The notes under the pieces were generated by a model. It saw nothing but the letters and a program-made list of their open reading frames with translations. It searched no databases and was not told where the DNA came from. The translations under genes and the position numbers were made by a program. This document shows, piece by piece, positions 53,421 to 64,000 of a stretch of DNA of 64,000 nucleotides (positions are counted from its first letter, which is position 1; every line of letters starts with the position of its first letter). Origin of the DNA: Hydra vulgaris (Eukaryota; Cnidaria; Hydrozoa; Anthoathecata; Hydridae); contig NC_088921.1 in the NCBI RefSeq assembly GCF_038396675.1, positions 37,410,001 through 37,474,000 of the forward strand. Direction: 5' to 3'.

Positions 53421-53840
53421 TTTTTATTTGCAAATTTTATTTTTCAGGACAGAAAAATAAACTTTTCTTCACTTTTTTCTTTAATTTGAAAAATTTTGCG
53501 AAAGTAGATTTTTCCTTTATATCTCATCCTTCCCCTCCCTCACTTCCTAAAGATATTATAAACAAAAGAGGTGGTTAAAATTGTTTTTATATAAGGCATG
53601 TATTATCTAAATGGTTCTCGTTATTTTTGTAAAGTTGTTATCAAGGTTTTTTTTAAAAAAATATTAGCTTAAATTTTATTAAATTTAAGCATCTATGTCA
53701 TTCAATTCTACAACTTATTCAAGTGAAATTTATTCCTGCACATGGAACTACCTGGGTTAAATACTATATTAATACAAATACATTTTAAAGGTGAAAACTT
53801 TTAAGACATAAAGACCTAATTTAAAATTTTTTTTAGTTTT
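53421..53840. other. AT-rich flank of the MULE gene
   Basis: No ORF and no clear terminal inverted repeat that would define the MULE left end. Confidence 0.4.
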
Positions 53841-56605
53841 ATGTATTCTACTTGCATGATGTCATTTACAAGAAAAGATAACATGAAAAGACATACATTA
53901 CAGGTACATAAAACTATTTTTAAAGATAGACAATCCAAAAATAAAAGAACTCTATTTTACTATCAAAACTGGAAATAACAGTGATAAGCAAGTAAAAACA
54001 AGTTATTTTATTTGTCAAAATGATGATCATTCAAAACCATATCGCTCTGATAGTGAACCAGCACGAAAAACAAAAAAAAAGTACTACAGAGGAAGTGTCA
54101 AATCGGGTTGTTTTTGTCCTGCCAGAATGATTGTCTTGATAAGCAAAAATGGGGCTACAAGTGTGTATTATATCAAAACTCATAACTACATTATTGGTAT
54201 TACAAATACCTGGTACCAGCCTATTCCAGACAATGTTAAGAAAGATATTTCTGCTAAAATATCAATTGATGTGTCTGTAAATAAGGTTTATCAAAATCTA
54301 AGGGAGGGTTTTCAAGACAGACAAAATAGAAATAAAGGAGACGAGTTTCTCACTAAACCTCATCTTCTTACCAAAAAGAACATTTTTGATATTAAAAGAA
54401 CAGTAAAAAAGGGATATCGACTTCACCCTGATGATAGCACTTCAACTTTTTTACTCGTTCAAAGGTTAAAATCTGAAGAGTTCAATAGCATTCTGGTTTT
54501 TAAGCCACAAAGACAGCAAACTATAATTGGCTCTAAAGTGTATGATGACATTGATTTTAATAATGATTCCTTTGTTATTGCTATACAAACAAAGCATCAA
54601 CTTGTCAATGTTTGAAAAGCATGCCTCACAAACTGTTTGTATAGACTCAAAACACTGCACCAATCAGTACGCGTTTCCTATAGTAACTTTACTTGTTCGA
54701 GATGATTTTAAGAGGGGCTAGCCTGTAGCTTTTCTTACTTGTAATCATGCCAATGAACAAACAATAACGTCATTTTTAGAGGAAATAAAAAAGGAGATGC
54801 AGTATATTTGTGAAAGTTAATGCTGTTATGACAGATGATGATTCGTCAAGCTGGAATGCTTTTTGTAACGTTTTTGGAGATGTGCGTCACTTGCTTTGTA
54901 AATGGCATGTTAAACGTGCATTACGTCCTGCTTGTTTACAAAAAGAAATTTATAAGATCTTAGAGACAATTATTGATGAAAAAGATCCTTAAATTTTTTT
55001 ATCAATAATGAATGGTTTTATCAAGGCGTATATACATAAATCTCCTAACTTCATTAACTACTTTGTCACATACTATGCTTCTATACATATAAAATTGGCT
55101 ACTTGTTATCGTAACTTTCAACATGCAGACACTGATACTAATATGTTATATGAATCATTTCATGCAGAGCCGGATTCAGCTTTTTTTGGTCTTTAAGATA
55201 ACTAACTTCAAGACATGGAGCAAACTCTAAACATTTATATGTTTATACTTCTGTCAAATAAGGATGCTTTGCAAAAAATTGCGTTGATTGGAGGGTGGGA
55301 ACAAATAAGTCCCAAATTTTGTGCCCCCCCCTGCCCCAAATGCAAGAGCAACAAGTTGATGAAATATTTTTTGTACTGTTTTTAACTAGACTAATATTCA
55401 TCAATAAATTTTAAAGTTAAATAATTTAGCTTTCAAAAATTATGACCATATAAAGTTTAAACCCCCCTCAATTTGAGGGGGTTATAAATTTTATGTGGTC
55501 ATTATTTTCGAACGCTGAAAGATAATACTATGAAACCTAAAAATTTATAAATGAATATAAGTCTAGTTGAGAACAGTACAAAAAAATTTCATCAACTTGT
55601 TGCTCTCACGTTTGGGGCAGGAAGGGGTACAAAAGTTGTGGCTTTTTTGTTCCCAGCCTCCAATCATCGCAATTTTTTGAAAAACATCCTTACTTGACAT
55701 AAGTATAAACATATAAATGTTTGGCGTTTGCTCCATGTCTTGAAGTTAGCTATCTCAAGGACCAAAAAAAGCTGAACCTGGCTTTGATTTAATAACAAAT
55801 TGAAAACAGTTTACATGGAAAGACGACATAATAAAAGGTTAGATGACTCAATTCGTTTACTTTTAACAATTGAGGAAGATAATTATTGATGATGCAAAAA
55901 AGACAATATTTATCTTGGTACAATATCCCTCCCTAAAAAGTATAAAAAAAGACATGAAAAAGGATTGTTGATTTCAGATAACTGTGTTGTGAAATGTTCA
56001 TCAACTCAATACATAATTAAAAGTCAATTTAAAGATGTAACGTATGTTGTTTATATTTTAACTAACATTTTTATGGAAAGTTCATGTTTAGAGGTATGTC
56101 TAAATCCTGCTTGTACTGGTATGTGTGAGCATTTGTATAAGTGTAGTTGTAATGACATGTTAGTCTTTTGCAAACATGTTCATAAGTTACAATCATTCCT
56201 TCTGAGAACTTAAGATAAAGATTATGCAAAAGTATCTTTGGCTGTCGATATAAATGATAATCAAATTGAGAAAAAATAAAAACTGTTAATGAAATTGACA
56301 GGTTTCACAAAAATGTTGATGAACTATGTTTGTTAATGACTAATCCCATGATAATAAATCTGCAACTTCCATCAATTAATAGACAACTTGAAAACGTGAT
56401 CAGACAAGCTAAAGCCATAAAAAGTATAAATTCAATTATGATACCTCTAAAGCCATCATTGCACAATAACTTTTTAAATTTAGAGCCAAATTACAAGTTG
56501 GAGAATCAATGGAGACCAAATAAGTTCAGGAAAACAAGAGAAGAAAAAAAAAAAAAAGAAGCAACTCGTATCAATATTCTGTTCAAAACCAAAAAGAAGA
56601 AATAG
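53841..56605 (+). pseudogene. MULE transposase with C2H2 and SWIM fingers, interrupted
   Basis: 53841 begins a C2H2-type finger (YSTCMMSFTRKDNMKRHTLQ, VH) whose first Cys is Tyr. After a gap, CFCPARMIV (about 54114) is a zinc-binding N-terminal domain. The MULE catalytic region has D1 in QTVCIDSKHCTNQYAFPIVT (54630) and D2 in AVMTDDDSSSWNAF (54830), then LLCKWHVKRAL and TNMLYESFHA (55150). A 622-bp MITE then interrupts, and KLKTVYMERRHNKRLDDSIR resumes at 55805. A SWIM finger (CSCNDMLVFCKHVH) lies near 56140-56185. The basic C-terminus ends at 56605. Besides the MITE there are frameshifts near 54600 and 54790 and several stops. Confidence 0.85.
55165..55786. mobile_element. Fold-back hAT-type MITE inside the MULE gene
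   Basis: 622 bp, almost entirely two ~300-bp inverted arms (CAGAGCCGGATTCAGC at 55165; the same read inverted from 55786 with CAAAGCCAGGTTCAGC), meeting at CCCCCTCAATTTGAGGGGG. The flanking 8-mers are ATTTCATG and ATTTAATA, 6 of 8 identical. Removing the element plus one 8-mer rejoins YESFHD to KLKTVY in frame. It is related to the longer element at 3398-5644. Confidence 0.88.
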
Positions 56606-56876
56606 TTTTGAAATTGTCTCAGCAACATATGGATGTAATTTGTAATAAATAAAATACAATAAAGTGTGACGACATAAAAACTAGTGACTTCAATAACACT
56701 CTTATAAGATAAGCAGTCTTAAATATATTTTACTTGCACATTTTCGCTGCTATTTTTTTTTTATAAATACCTTTACACATTTGTAAATGTTCTTTTAAAT
56801 TTGTTGAGAAAAGCATATATTGCTTAAATATTTTTTTAGACTTGGTTCTCATCAACTTACTTTTGTTTCCCTTATG
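56606..56876. other. Spacer between the MULE gene and the protease fragment
   Basis: AT-rich with no coding signal. Confidence 0.4.
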
Positions 56877-57372
56877 ACACTAGAAAACATTATATCATCA
56901 GACATTTTGCTAAAATTACAAAACAGCACTCCGTATTTTTAGAAAGGCTGGCTCCAAGATAAAGTCATTGGAGGTTTTCTGCATTGCTTAGAAATGAAGT
57001 ATCCTTCGATCAAATATTTGGGTGCAACTGAAGCATTAGCTATAAGCTATTCAGAAACTTTTATGTAAAAGATGCTAATATGAAGATTATATAGCAGGTC
57101 CTTATTCCTTTTAATTCAACCAATTCTCATTGGATTTTAATACATCTATAAGTAAAAATAGAAGAGGTTACTGTATTTGATCCGCTTTATTGTAATAATA
57201 TGCCTAGCAATTTATGACACAGTTAATGCATTTTAGTTGCTAAAGACCTTTTTAACAACAATTTAATATTTTAAATCCAAAAGTAATTTCAGCCCCTAGT
57301 CATTGTTTACAGAAAGATAGTTATAATGGCGTTTATGTATGCTTATATGTATTACAACTTTGTAAAGGTATG
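56877..57372 (+). pseudogene. Ulp1/SENP-like (C48) cysteine protease fragment
   Basis: Across several frames: LTLENIISSDILLKLQNSTP, GWLQDKVIGGFLHCLEMKYP, IKYLGATEALAIS; then VIPFNSTNSHWILIHL (catalytic His in SHW) and VTVFDPLYCNNMP (catalytic Asp). QKDSYNGVYVCLYVLQLCKG ends it, where C48 proteases have DS-x-x-CG. The Cys codon is missing here, between N and G. These domains cleave SUMO-like conjugates and are often carried by MULE-type transposons. It lies about 300 bp after the MULE gene in the same orientation, which suggests one composite element. Heavily frameshifted. Confidence 0.65.
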
Positions 57373-57861
57373 ACTGTTTTTCTATATTTCAGCTTTTGAA
57401 CTTATTTCTTATTATGTTTCATACATTTTATTCATCCTGTATTACAATTGCTTCCTATTGAGATGTTTTTTTTTAATAATAATAAAGTTTTTGTTTATGA
57501 CCTTTTATTATCTATTATTATTTTTTACTCATCTTATCTTATCTATGCTATTTATTATCTATTATTATCTATTGCCTTGTCAGCAACTATTTAAAAATGG
57601 AACATTACTTGACTCTTAATTTATTTTTTTTTTAAATAATCTCAATGATCCTTTTGATGAAGTAGATTTTTAGTAAATATATTTATGACTTTATGTGGTA
57701 GGTGTTTAAAGAACCTTGAAAGTGGTTTTGAAAGTTTGTACGATATATACAGGGCAAGTGTTTGTTTTCTTTTATTATAATTAAATCAATTATAGAATTA
57801 AAGAATTACTTTTTTCATTTTTTTTGTAATTTAAGTTGAAAGTGATTTTGTTGGCAATAAT
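57373..57861. other. T-rich spacer with TATTATC repeats
   Basis: TCTATTATTATCTATT-type low complexity at about 57505-57575. No gene and no convincing element end. Confidence 0.45.
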
Positions 57862-57883
57862 TATATATATGGCCAATTCCATA

Positions 57884-60427
57884 GTTCAGTGACGCGCCAT
57901 GCGGAGAGATTTTTTTTAATAGAATTTTTTCTATAACTCAAAAATAATTTTTTATTACTTTAAATCAATCTTGAATTAAAATTATATAATATATACTAAA
58001 CACAATTGTATTAACATAACACTGCTACATAGCAAAAATTAAAACATGAGTTCAGTGACGCAACGCGGAAAAAAGTGTTTTTTTATCAGCATACTTTTAA
58101 ATGGAGTTTTCGCTGAAATTTTAATTCTTGCTTGACTTATTAGATTTTTTTGTTGTAATTTATTCATTTGGCAATAAGGTAGTCATAAAAAAAGCCACAA
58201 ACAATAAAGTTTTCATATCGTTTTATTTTACAGAAAAGAAACTATCAGTTCAGTGACGAAACAAAAAGACGAAAATAAAATCATTTTAAAAAGTTTTGTT
58301 ATTTTGTAATAAATTTTAATTATACTCAGGTGAAAATAGCATCGGAATAACGTTATCATTCTGAACATGAAAATAATATAATTTTGATATACCTTTGATT
58401 TTTCTTGAATAACTTAAAATTGAACTGAATCCAAGTTCATTTTTTTGTTGTCTTGTATCGTTTTCTGACATGTGAATTACAGATATTTGCAAATCTTGTA
58501 ATGCTAACGCGAAATCTGCTGCTGACCTGATTTTGTATTGACTAGTTTTAACTCTCAGGGCTGCGATTCGCTTAACAGTAGCTCCTATTCCGTTAACCAC
58601 TCCTTTCCCGTGCATCGCTGCAAAGAAATGCCAGAATAATTCTTTATGAAAACGTTTTTCAAACACAACCATTGCAGCCATAATGCTTTTGTTTTTGAAC
58701 TGAGAAGTGGCATTATCGCTGAACATGTGTACTTCTTTGACTTGATCAGGAATAAAGTGAAGGATTTTGTCAATGTACGGTATAACGGAAGACTTAGTAT
58801 GATCAGTTGAATCTGAAACTATGGCAAACGCTTTTAACTCAATGTTTCAGACTGCTAGGGTCATGATAGAAACTTGATTTTCACCAAAATGAGCCGCTTG
58901 TGGCACATTTTGATAGAAACACCTAGCGTTTTCGGCCCAGTCAACTTGGATTACCGCAATTTCAGAATTAACACTCATCGAAACCTCCTTCATTTTATTA
59001 AAAATTGTTGATTGGTTTTTCTTTACAAATGCGTGTTTAATGATCTCATCACGCATCGCTGATATGTGTTGGATGAGTTCTGACTAGACTTTTTTGAAAT
59101 TTTTTCAATGTTTGCATATGTTTTAGTTTCAGGCTTTCTCCACTCGTCCCAGGATACTTCGAAACCAAATGTATTTACAGTTTGCAAGTGTTTATCGAAC
59201 TGTTTCATACCTTTGCATGCAACGCATTTGTCATAGGCGCAATCGTATGTGTACGGTTCACAAACAAAGTTATTTATCATTTCAGATCCAACTTTGATTG
59301 AAGGCGCTTGAATTGATTTTGTTAATGCATTTAAGGCAAATCGCATATTTTCATGCAAACTACAAACACAAACATTATGCGGAGATTTTGTAACTGAGTT
59401 TACATTGCGTAGACGTAGGTTGCAAAATTTGCTGAGTCCAATTTTTATGAGCAGATGCTTTTCCTTGAATAACTTGAAAGCTTCTTTTAGCGTATAATAT
59501 AAATGACGTATCTGAATATTGTTTGCTTTTCCATCAGATAATTGATTTCGAGTGACATCTTTTTTGTTTGGTGATATTTGGGAAACTTCATCTTCATTAT
59601 AAAAGTTTACAACTGCTAAAACATCGCTCTCAGAAAGACTATACAGCTTTGAACATGCTGGAGGTAGACCCGAATTATCTTTACAAGCAGAGCTATTTGA
59701 AAAAATAGAAAGAATTTCAGATTGTTTCTCCTTTGAAGTTGGTAGTGCTTTTAAAACTTTTTTCAATGCTTTTCCTCTTTGTTGAACGTTTTTAAAAGAT
59801 GAGCTTGGTCTTTGATATTGATTTAAAAGTTTTCTTTTTAAAGCGCGACTTTTTAAAACTCTTAATTTTGCTTTAGCAGCATAAGCTGCTTTTTTATTAG
59901 GATCGGCTTTCAATTTTTCTCGATATCTCTTAGATCTAACTCTGGACATTTCTTTGTTTTTATCACCATTCCGCGAACATAATTAGCTTGGTATTCTGCA
60001 TAACGTTTTTTTCTTACTTCTAATTTTGATTCCATTTCTTAAAAATTTACAACTTTATAAGAAAATGTTAACATAAATCCAAAAGTTTACTAATATTTAC
60101 TAATAGCCCTTCACAATACTAAAATGCAAAAATTTATTCGAATTTGAAAAATTTGAAAACCCACAACGAAATCTGAACTTTTGGATGATATTTTGACTTC
60201 CTTACCGCGCTATTTTATAAAACGCCAATTATCCCGTCGATGGGTTCAGTGACGCAACAGCTTTTAAACTATAACTATATGTTAATACAATGCTTTTTGA
60301 CCAATTTTTTTTTTAGTAATGATTAAAAGTTTACATTAAAATATATAATTTCTAAAAAAACCTCACCATAAAGCATAATTTCATGCCGATAATTAAACTT
60401 TTTTAGCTTTTAGTTCAGTGACGCAAC
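57884..60427 (+). repeat. Dispersed GTTCAGTGACGC(AAC) motif, five direct copies
   Basis: Copies at 57884, 58050, 58248, 60244 and 60413, all in the same orientation, twelve or more bases each: three in the first 400 bp and two in the last 550 bp of the element. They resemble subterminal transposase-binding motifs, but direct orientation at both ends is unusual. Confidence 0.8.
58316..60035 (-). pseudogene. Decayed DDE-like transposase, unnamed family
   Basis: Start MESKLEVRKKRYAEYQANYV at 60035, then after a frameshift VRSKRYREKLKADPNKKAAY, a basic region. A central zinc-type cluster follows (CVCSLHENMRFALN, then CAYDKCVACKGM). The catalytic core shows D1 in IAVIQVDWAENAR, then QAAHFGENQVSIMTL; IVSDSTDHTKSSV; D2 in HMFSDNATSQFKNKSIMAA; and WHFFAAMHGKGVVNGIGATV before KR. 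Breaks: frameshifts near 59950 and 59085, and a TGA near 58850 (LAV-stop-NIELKAF). I recognise the FSDGAxSQFKN/HGKGxxDGIGG signature as a multi-copy insect and cnidarian transposon family, without a superfamily name I would defend. Confidence 0.7.
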
Positions 60428-60793
60428 GTAATTTTTGCAGATGTGTATGTGACAAAAAAACACTTGAGTTATTTTAAAGAGTAAAAGTTTTTTTGTTCAA
60501 GACATATATTTAATCTCAAAGATTCTTTCTAAATAAAAATATGTATATGTTTTGTTTAAAATATTGCAATAACTCGCCCTCAAATTTTACTCATTTTTTT
60601 GAATAATAAAAAGAACAAACAGTCGCTAACATTCATCAAATTTATCTACTCGGTTCAAACATTTTCTACTCAAAATTTATTTTAACAATAATTTTAAGGT
60701 GTTTAAACTATAATTAAAGAAATAAAACCTTTTGAAAAAAGAAATTTTTAAACACGAAATTTATCTCTTCCATCGTGGAAATAGCCATATATA

Positions 60794-60965
60794 TATATGC
60801 AATTGTTTTTTTTTAGTTTTTTTGTTACTTTTCCTTATTTCTTCTTGTTGTTTTTAATTATATCTATATTATAAAATATAGCCGTCTATATTCTTATATA
60901 GGTTTCAATAGCAATAAAAGTAGTGTAATAGTGATTATCAAGAAAATCTTTTATTGTTACAAATT
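60794..60965. other. Short AT-rich spacer
   Basis: Nothing recognised apart from AATATAGCCGTCTATATTC near 60879. Confidence 0.4.
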
Positions 60966-61105
60966 TGTAAAAAAACGTCTCTTAAAAAAAAAGATTGGGT
61001 GCAATGTACAAAGTGTACACAGTGGTGTCATTGTGAGTGTGTCCACATTTTAATCAAAGATGCAGATGTCAGTGAAACTTTTCAATGTCAATGATGCAGT
61101 TCTAT
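60966..61105 (+). pseudogene. PHD-finger remnant
   Basis: 60993 onward reads DWVQCTKCTQWCHCECVHIL, then IKDADVSETFQCQ, a stop, and CSS. The pattern W-V-x-C-x2-C-x2-W-x-H-x2-C, followed after about 19 residues by C-x2-C, is the second half of a PHD finger, a chromatin-reading zinc domain carried by some transposons and retrotransposons. The stop lies within the last C-x2-C. No further domain could be joined to it, so its parent element is unknown. Confidence 0.5.
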
Positions 61106-62868
61106 CATGTTTAAAAAACGGCTATATTCATAGCCACAATACTTATTCGAAACGTTAATTGACATGAACTATAAGTTGAACAATGCCAGTTCCGTCGCAG
61201 TTCTATTGTTTTTTGTTTTAGATAGGTATGAATTATGTTTGCATTAATAATCTTTGAAAATTTGTATCAGTCAGCTAGAATGATGGCAAGCATAAGGTAT
61301 AACCGGTATAACTTCAAACAAGGATTCGATGGCGTTTTTATAGGTTTAGAGTCAAATACGTATTTGTACTTGGTAAAAATGGGGAAATTTGGCGTAACTG
61401 TATTCGTATTGTATTTGCAAAAACAATTTCTTAAATATTAGTATTAGATTAAAATGTATTTGCAGTTCCATTACGAAGGTTAATCAGTGTTTTTTTTTTT
61501 TTGATTTACCAAGAGGTGCTTTGATTTTTAACATTAAAGTAAACGAACAATTTGTTTTAAAGGAATATTTGTTAAAAGACTTGTTTTCATTTTTCTATTT
61601 AGTAGACCATATTTTCAGCCTTGTCTTGAAAAAATTTTTATACATTACAAGTATTTGTATTTCGGGAAACGCTAATTGCATATGTTTGAATTTGTATTTG
61701 GAAATCTAAAACTTACGAATTTGTTTTTGTATTTGAAAAACGTGTTTGATCCCAACCTGGAACATTGGGGTCTGAAAACTTTTTCTCTTTAGAAACTCTG
61801 CGCACCTCTTTTAGCCATTTTGAATTATTTTAAAATATGCATATTCTCTTATTTGTTTCTTATTATTAATCTGTGTAGTTTTTATGATTCCAATTTTTTA
61901 CATAATTATTAAACTAGAATTATATCGTAATATTTATTTGCTTATTGCCTTATAATTTGTGTGGAATCTAATTTTTCAATATAATTCCAATTTTGGTTGA
62001 AATAAAACCATTATGTTGCAGCCATCAGTTATGAGTGCTAGTTTTATATTAGGCAAAGGTTTTACCTCCGTTAGGGTAGTGTTAGATTTTAAAAAAATAT
62101 TTAAAAAAAAGCAAACTACTGATTTATGCTGAATGCTCAAACACTTTTTTTTGTTTACCAGTAACTATCGATACCTTTGCTTTTTAAGGCGGCATTATTG
62201 TTTAAAAATTTGAAGAGAAACATTCTAATGAAGTTAATTAAAAATTACTGCAACCAGATATATTTTTTTTAAATATCTTCAGATTCGTACGGTGGTGGTA
62301 GAAGAAAAATAATATAACCTTATCTAATTAATTTTCGTAAAAGTTCTTTAACTCATTTTCTTAACTTTTCATATTAATATTTAAGTTACATTTTGGATAA
62401 AAGAAAGATAAATTTTTCTGTATAATTTTTAAGCATTGTTTTTGTTGGAATAGCACATGGGCAAGATATAACTTTGATAAACAATTAAGACATGTTCCAA
62501 CTAAATCAACGGTTATTTTTAACAGAAATATTTGATAAGTATTTAATTAAAAAATAACGATTGGAGTTATATTTCAATTTAAATATTTATGGATAGATCC
62601 TTTCAGCCTTATCTCTGATTAATAAATCTACTTGTAGTTTTTAAGATTATGTTGAAGCAGGTTTCCCAGTGACGGATACAATTTTATCTATGCTGACACT
62701 TTGTTTACTTTTAAAGATATATTTGGCTGAGTAAAAGGCTGTAATTGGATAATATATTAATTGATTTTCTGGATTTTCTATACTTCCGAACAGTTCATCA
62801 AAAGTCCCTTCTTTTTGAAAATCCCGTAAAATAATGGTAATAATAAAAAATGGTGTTTTAATGGTATA
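61106..62868. other. Unassigned AT-rich region with GTATTTGTATTTG motifs
   Basis: 61350-61740 contains several GTATTTGTA(T/C)TTG-like pieces, suggestive of an old repeat. 61740-62868 shows nothing recognisable. Confidence 0.4.
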
Positions 62869-62925
62869 TTTTCACTCAAAACTGGCTAACTTTGTGAAAT
62901 ATTTTCACTCAAAACTGGCTAACTT
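62869..62925. repeat. 33-bp tandem duplication
   Basis: TTTTCACTCAAAACTGGCTA, followed by ACTT, starts at 62869 and again at 62902. Confidence 0.85.
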
Positions 62926-64000
62926 AATTAATTGGCAATGATGCGCGATTTTATTGACTATATAAAGACCATCTACACACAGGTTTTAAGTTAAATACCA
63001 TTTAATTACTGACTGTGTGAATACGGTAGATCATTTTTTATAGAATTTATGCTAGGGAAAATGATGTTGCTAACGGCGTTGCTATAAATAAAACAATAAA
63101 CAGCGTGTATTAAATTCTAATTTAATACAAGTAGTTTATCATTTATTTATTGTTTTGCTAAAAAATTATTGGGAAAAAGACAAACCTAGTGTAATTTTAA
63201 AATAAAATAAGTATTATTTTTAAAAGTTGCTTTTATAAATATTCTTTAAAAACATCTTTGTTATTGTAACCTCTTCAAAAACTAAAACTATTTTTTGTCT
63301 ATTTTTTTTTTCTGAAACAAAATTTTGTTTCAGAAAAAAAAAATAGACAAAAAAATTTTCTTTTTAATTTTAAATATAAAAAGTTTAAGACTCAATCTCT
63401 GCAGTATATTGAAATATAATTTTATTAGAGTTTTATAATAATTGACGAAAGTTATTTTAAATTGCGCCTGATGTTTCCAACAAGACTTAGAGTAAAATTA
63501 TCACAAATTTATATATAATGCGGTGTCGCGTTAAATCGAGGATATATTATATATACTAAATGTCTAACTTGCGGGATTTTATTAGACGAAAAGTGAAGCC
63601 GCTTTTTTTGTTTACAAATTGAATCCGCCATTTGTAATAAGGGCAAAAGCTATATCCGACGTGAGAAATAAAAGTTAAAAATGCATTTTCAGAGCATCTA
63701 AAGTTACCAATGAGTTAAAGATCATTCAAAAACTCGTTTTAATAATTACTTAGATAAATTTTTTAGGTTCTTTATAAAATATCATCACTTATAGAAATGC
63801 TCTAAAAGCGTTTGTCCCAAGTTAAATAACTTGGAGCTTTTTTATTTAAAACTTTAATCCCTACCTTATCAGAAAAGAATTTAGGAAACATTAATCAAAC
63901 ATTCTCGTATGTTTTAAAATTTTAGTTCTAAAACGTTGTTATAACTACTTTATAGAGAAAAGAAAAAAAAATTTAAGATTTAACATGCACTGAGTGAGGT
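62926..64000. other. Unassigned region including a dispersed repeat and a palindrome
   Basis: 63219-63440 matches 35391-35565 (TTTTTAAAAGTTGCTTTTAT and CTCAATCTCTGCAGTATA), a dispersed repeat. 63291-63354 is a 64-bp perfect palindrome inside it. GTATTAAATTCTAATTTAATAC near 63106 is a smaller palindrome. No gene. Confidence 0.45.
63291..63354. repeat. Perfect 64-bp palindrome with no spacer
   Basis: The 32 bases ending GAAACAAAA (63291-63322) are the exact reverse complement of 63323-63354, including a 10-base homopolymer in each arm. The related repeat at about 35440 has only one arm, so the palindrome arose in this copy. Confidence 0.92.

Larger units (their letters stand above)
57862..60793. 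mobile_element. DNA transposon of an unnamed DDE-like family
   Basis: Left TATATATGGCCAATTCCAT (about 57863) and, inverted from about 60793, TATATATGGCTATTTCCAC mark probable ends. The element carries one minus-strand gene. GTTCAGTGACGC motifs occur in both terminal regions but not in the gene. Because the flanks are TATATA, the target duplication cannot be read. Confidence 0.6.

Noticed and set aside
54127..54615. Independent hypothetical gene
   Set aside because: It is the N-terminal part of the frameshifted MULE protein; the frame continues after 54600.
62955..62972. TATA-box promoter (GACTATATAAAGACC)
   Set aside because: No downstream ORF or transcript evidence; such motifs are common in AT-rich DNA.

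Overview
The window is AT-rich invertebrate DNA made almost entirely of transposable elements in varying states of decay. The long (AT)n arrays, the spliced RNA polymerase II-type genes with short introns, the metazoan transposon families (Tc1/mariner, pogo/Tigger, hAT, PIF/Harbinger, Transib, MULE, Helitron) and several multi-copy transposase-like families that I associate with cnidarians point to a cnidarian, most likely Hydra. That is inference from content; no species-diagnostic host gene is present. No rRNA gene, intact tRNA gene or CRISPR array was seen.

Layout. 1-9.8 kb: end of a hAT transposase, MITEs, a tRNA-Thr-derived SINE capped by a perfect hairpin, a 2.2-kb non-autonomous hAT-like element, a 73-bp minisatellite and an (AT)n array. 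9.8-13.4 kb: a GC-rich repeat, a Helitron replication-protein fragment and some splice-consistent small exons of unknown identity. 13.4-17.6 kb: a decayed ZMYM1-like hAT gene fused end to end with a different decayed transposase-like gene. 18.5-23.1 kb: two Tc1 elements set in (AT)n arrays around a palindromic MITE; the first has a heat-shock-element array ahead of a TATA box. 23.9-30.4 kb: a PIF/Harbinger element with transposase and MADF/BESS accessory gene, interrupted by a complete Transib element (26870-30253) with RSS-like CACAGTG ends and a perfect CGTTG target duplication. 31.0-34.4 kb: an unnamed DDE-like family, broken twice by short inverted duplications. 35.6-43.3 kb: a Tigger element split by a segment that carries a large, nearly open, unclassified RNase-H-like gene (38067-41370). 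45.6-52.7 kb: a pogo/CENPB-type element hosting (AT)n arrays, a MITE, an intact intron-containing Tc1 transposase gene and a second dead Tc1. 53.8-57.4 kb: a MULE gene with C2H2 and SWIM fingers followed by a Ulp1-like protease fragment, interrupted by a fold-back hAT MITE. 57.9-60.8 kb: another unnamed DDE-like element with a repeated GTTCAGTGACGC motif. 61-64 kb: mostly unassigned, with a PHD-finger remnant and a perfect palindrome.

How the genes work together: they do not form pathways. Each transposase is associated with its own terminal repeats, and nesting gives a relative order of insertion: Transib after Harbinger; hAT MITE after MULE; Tc1 elements after pogo; the 38-41 kb gene segment after Tigger. 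Only the Tc1 transposase at 48559-49845 reads as fully intact.
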